NCBI GenBank assembly: GCA_016873095.1
Contig: VGYC01000069.1
Span: 1 to 33,395 of the forward strand
Length of the DNA: 33,395 bases
Reading direction: 5' to 3'
From: Planctomycetota bacterium
GTDB taxonomy: Bacteria; Planctomycetota; Planctomycetia; Gemmatales; Gemmataceae
Of this stretch, positions 33,356 through 33,395 are shown piece after piece. The notes under the pieces are model-generated. The model saw nothing but the letters and a program-made list of their open reading frames with translations, did not search any database and was not told the DNA's origin. Position 1 is the stretch's first letter; each line of letters begins with the position of its first letter. The position numbers were made by a program, and so were the translations under genes.

Positions 33356-33395
33356 ATGGAGGACATCGAGCGACTCAAGGAGGACGCGCGGGCGG
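33356..33395 (+). CDS. Possible start of another gene, cut by the window edge
   Basis: An ATG at 33356 opens MEDIERLKEDARA and continues to the edge. The composition is plausible, but the ribosome-binding site is weak and there is too little sequence to identify a family. It could also be a chance frame. Confidence 0.3.
   Translation, partial: MEDIERLKEDARA

Noticed and set aside
1-33395. CRISPR array, tRNA or rRNA gene
   Set aside because: No regularly spaced direct repeats, no tRNA-like cloverleaf or T-arm consensus and no rRNA-like conserved segments were seen.

Overview
This is a high-GC chromosomal window from a bacterium that is almost certainly a planctomycete, most likely of the Gemmataceae. 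The taxonomic cues are a DUF1559 protein with a pseudopilin-type N-terminus (3005-3853), a secreted enzyme whose N-terminus carries the planctomycete-typical LExxxLESRVVPAG string (290-2638), an ECF sigma factor resembling the Planctomycetaceae-specific subfamily (22486-23097), and many exported hypothetical proteins and small lipoproteins. No tRNA, rRNA, CRISPR array, phage module or conjugation module was seen.

Layout. 1-5.7 kb: a secreted multidomain GH18 glycosidase with two CBM2 modules on the minus strand, then DUF1559 protein, small lipoprotein and TPR protein on the plus strand. 5.7-7.6 kb (minus): an exported alpha/beta hydrolase and a two-gene unit of small exported proteins. 7.8-12.3 kb: an accessory island. 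Near-identical inverted repeats (7804-7824 and 12258-12275) bracket a second exported esterase, a three-domain DUF4440-X-DUF4440 protein, a structured stretch that reads like the 5' part of a group II intron, and the C-terminal part of an ISAzo13-like transposase. 12.3-13.9 kb: a prenyltransferase/squalene-oxidase-repeat protein and a charged single-pass membrane protein. 13.9-14.7 kb (minus): a promoter followed by rpmG (L33), rplX (L24) and a very basic 37-residue protein. 14.9-20.7 kb: an exported hypothetical, then a KtrA/KtrB-type potassium uptake pair (minus) divergent from a large MscS-type channel (plus), a plausible osmotic-homeostasis cluster. 20.8-24.3 kb: an exported protein with two cyanophycinase domains downstream of the ECF sigma factor, and a TlpA-like thioredoxin followed by a strong hairpin. 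24.4-25.5 kb: a small protein whose apparent signal peptide is separated from its body by an in-frame TGA, then about 0.7 kb without a gene. 25.5-33.4 kb: an exported hypothetical plus a TolC-family lipoprotein, a VWA protein, a beta-CASP metallo-beta-lactamase-fold RNase, a SurA/PrsA-like prolyl isomerase, a DUF2892 membrane protein and the first codons of another possible gene.

Most genes encode exported proteins or envelope functions: polysaccharide attachment and cleavage, esterases, outer-membrane export, periplasmic folding and redox, ion and osmotic control. The most unusual parts are the bracketed island at 7.8-12.3 kb, the ribosomal trio with its unrecognised basic protein, the in-frame TGA at 24673-24675, the tandem cyanophycinase and several long perfect palindromes between genes. 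No convincing complete new defence or mobile system was found; functional statements rest on motif recognition by eye, without database searches.
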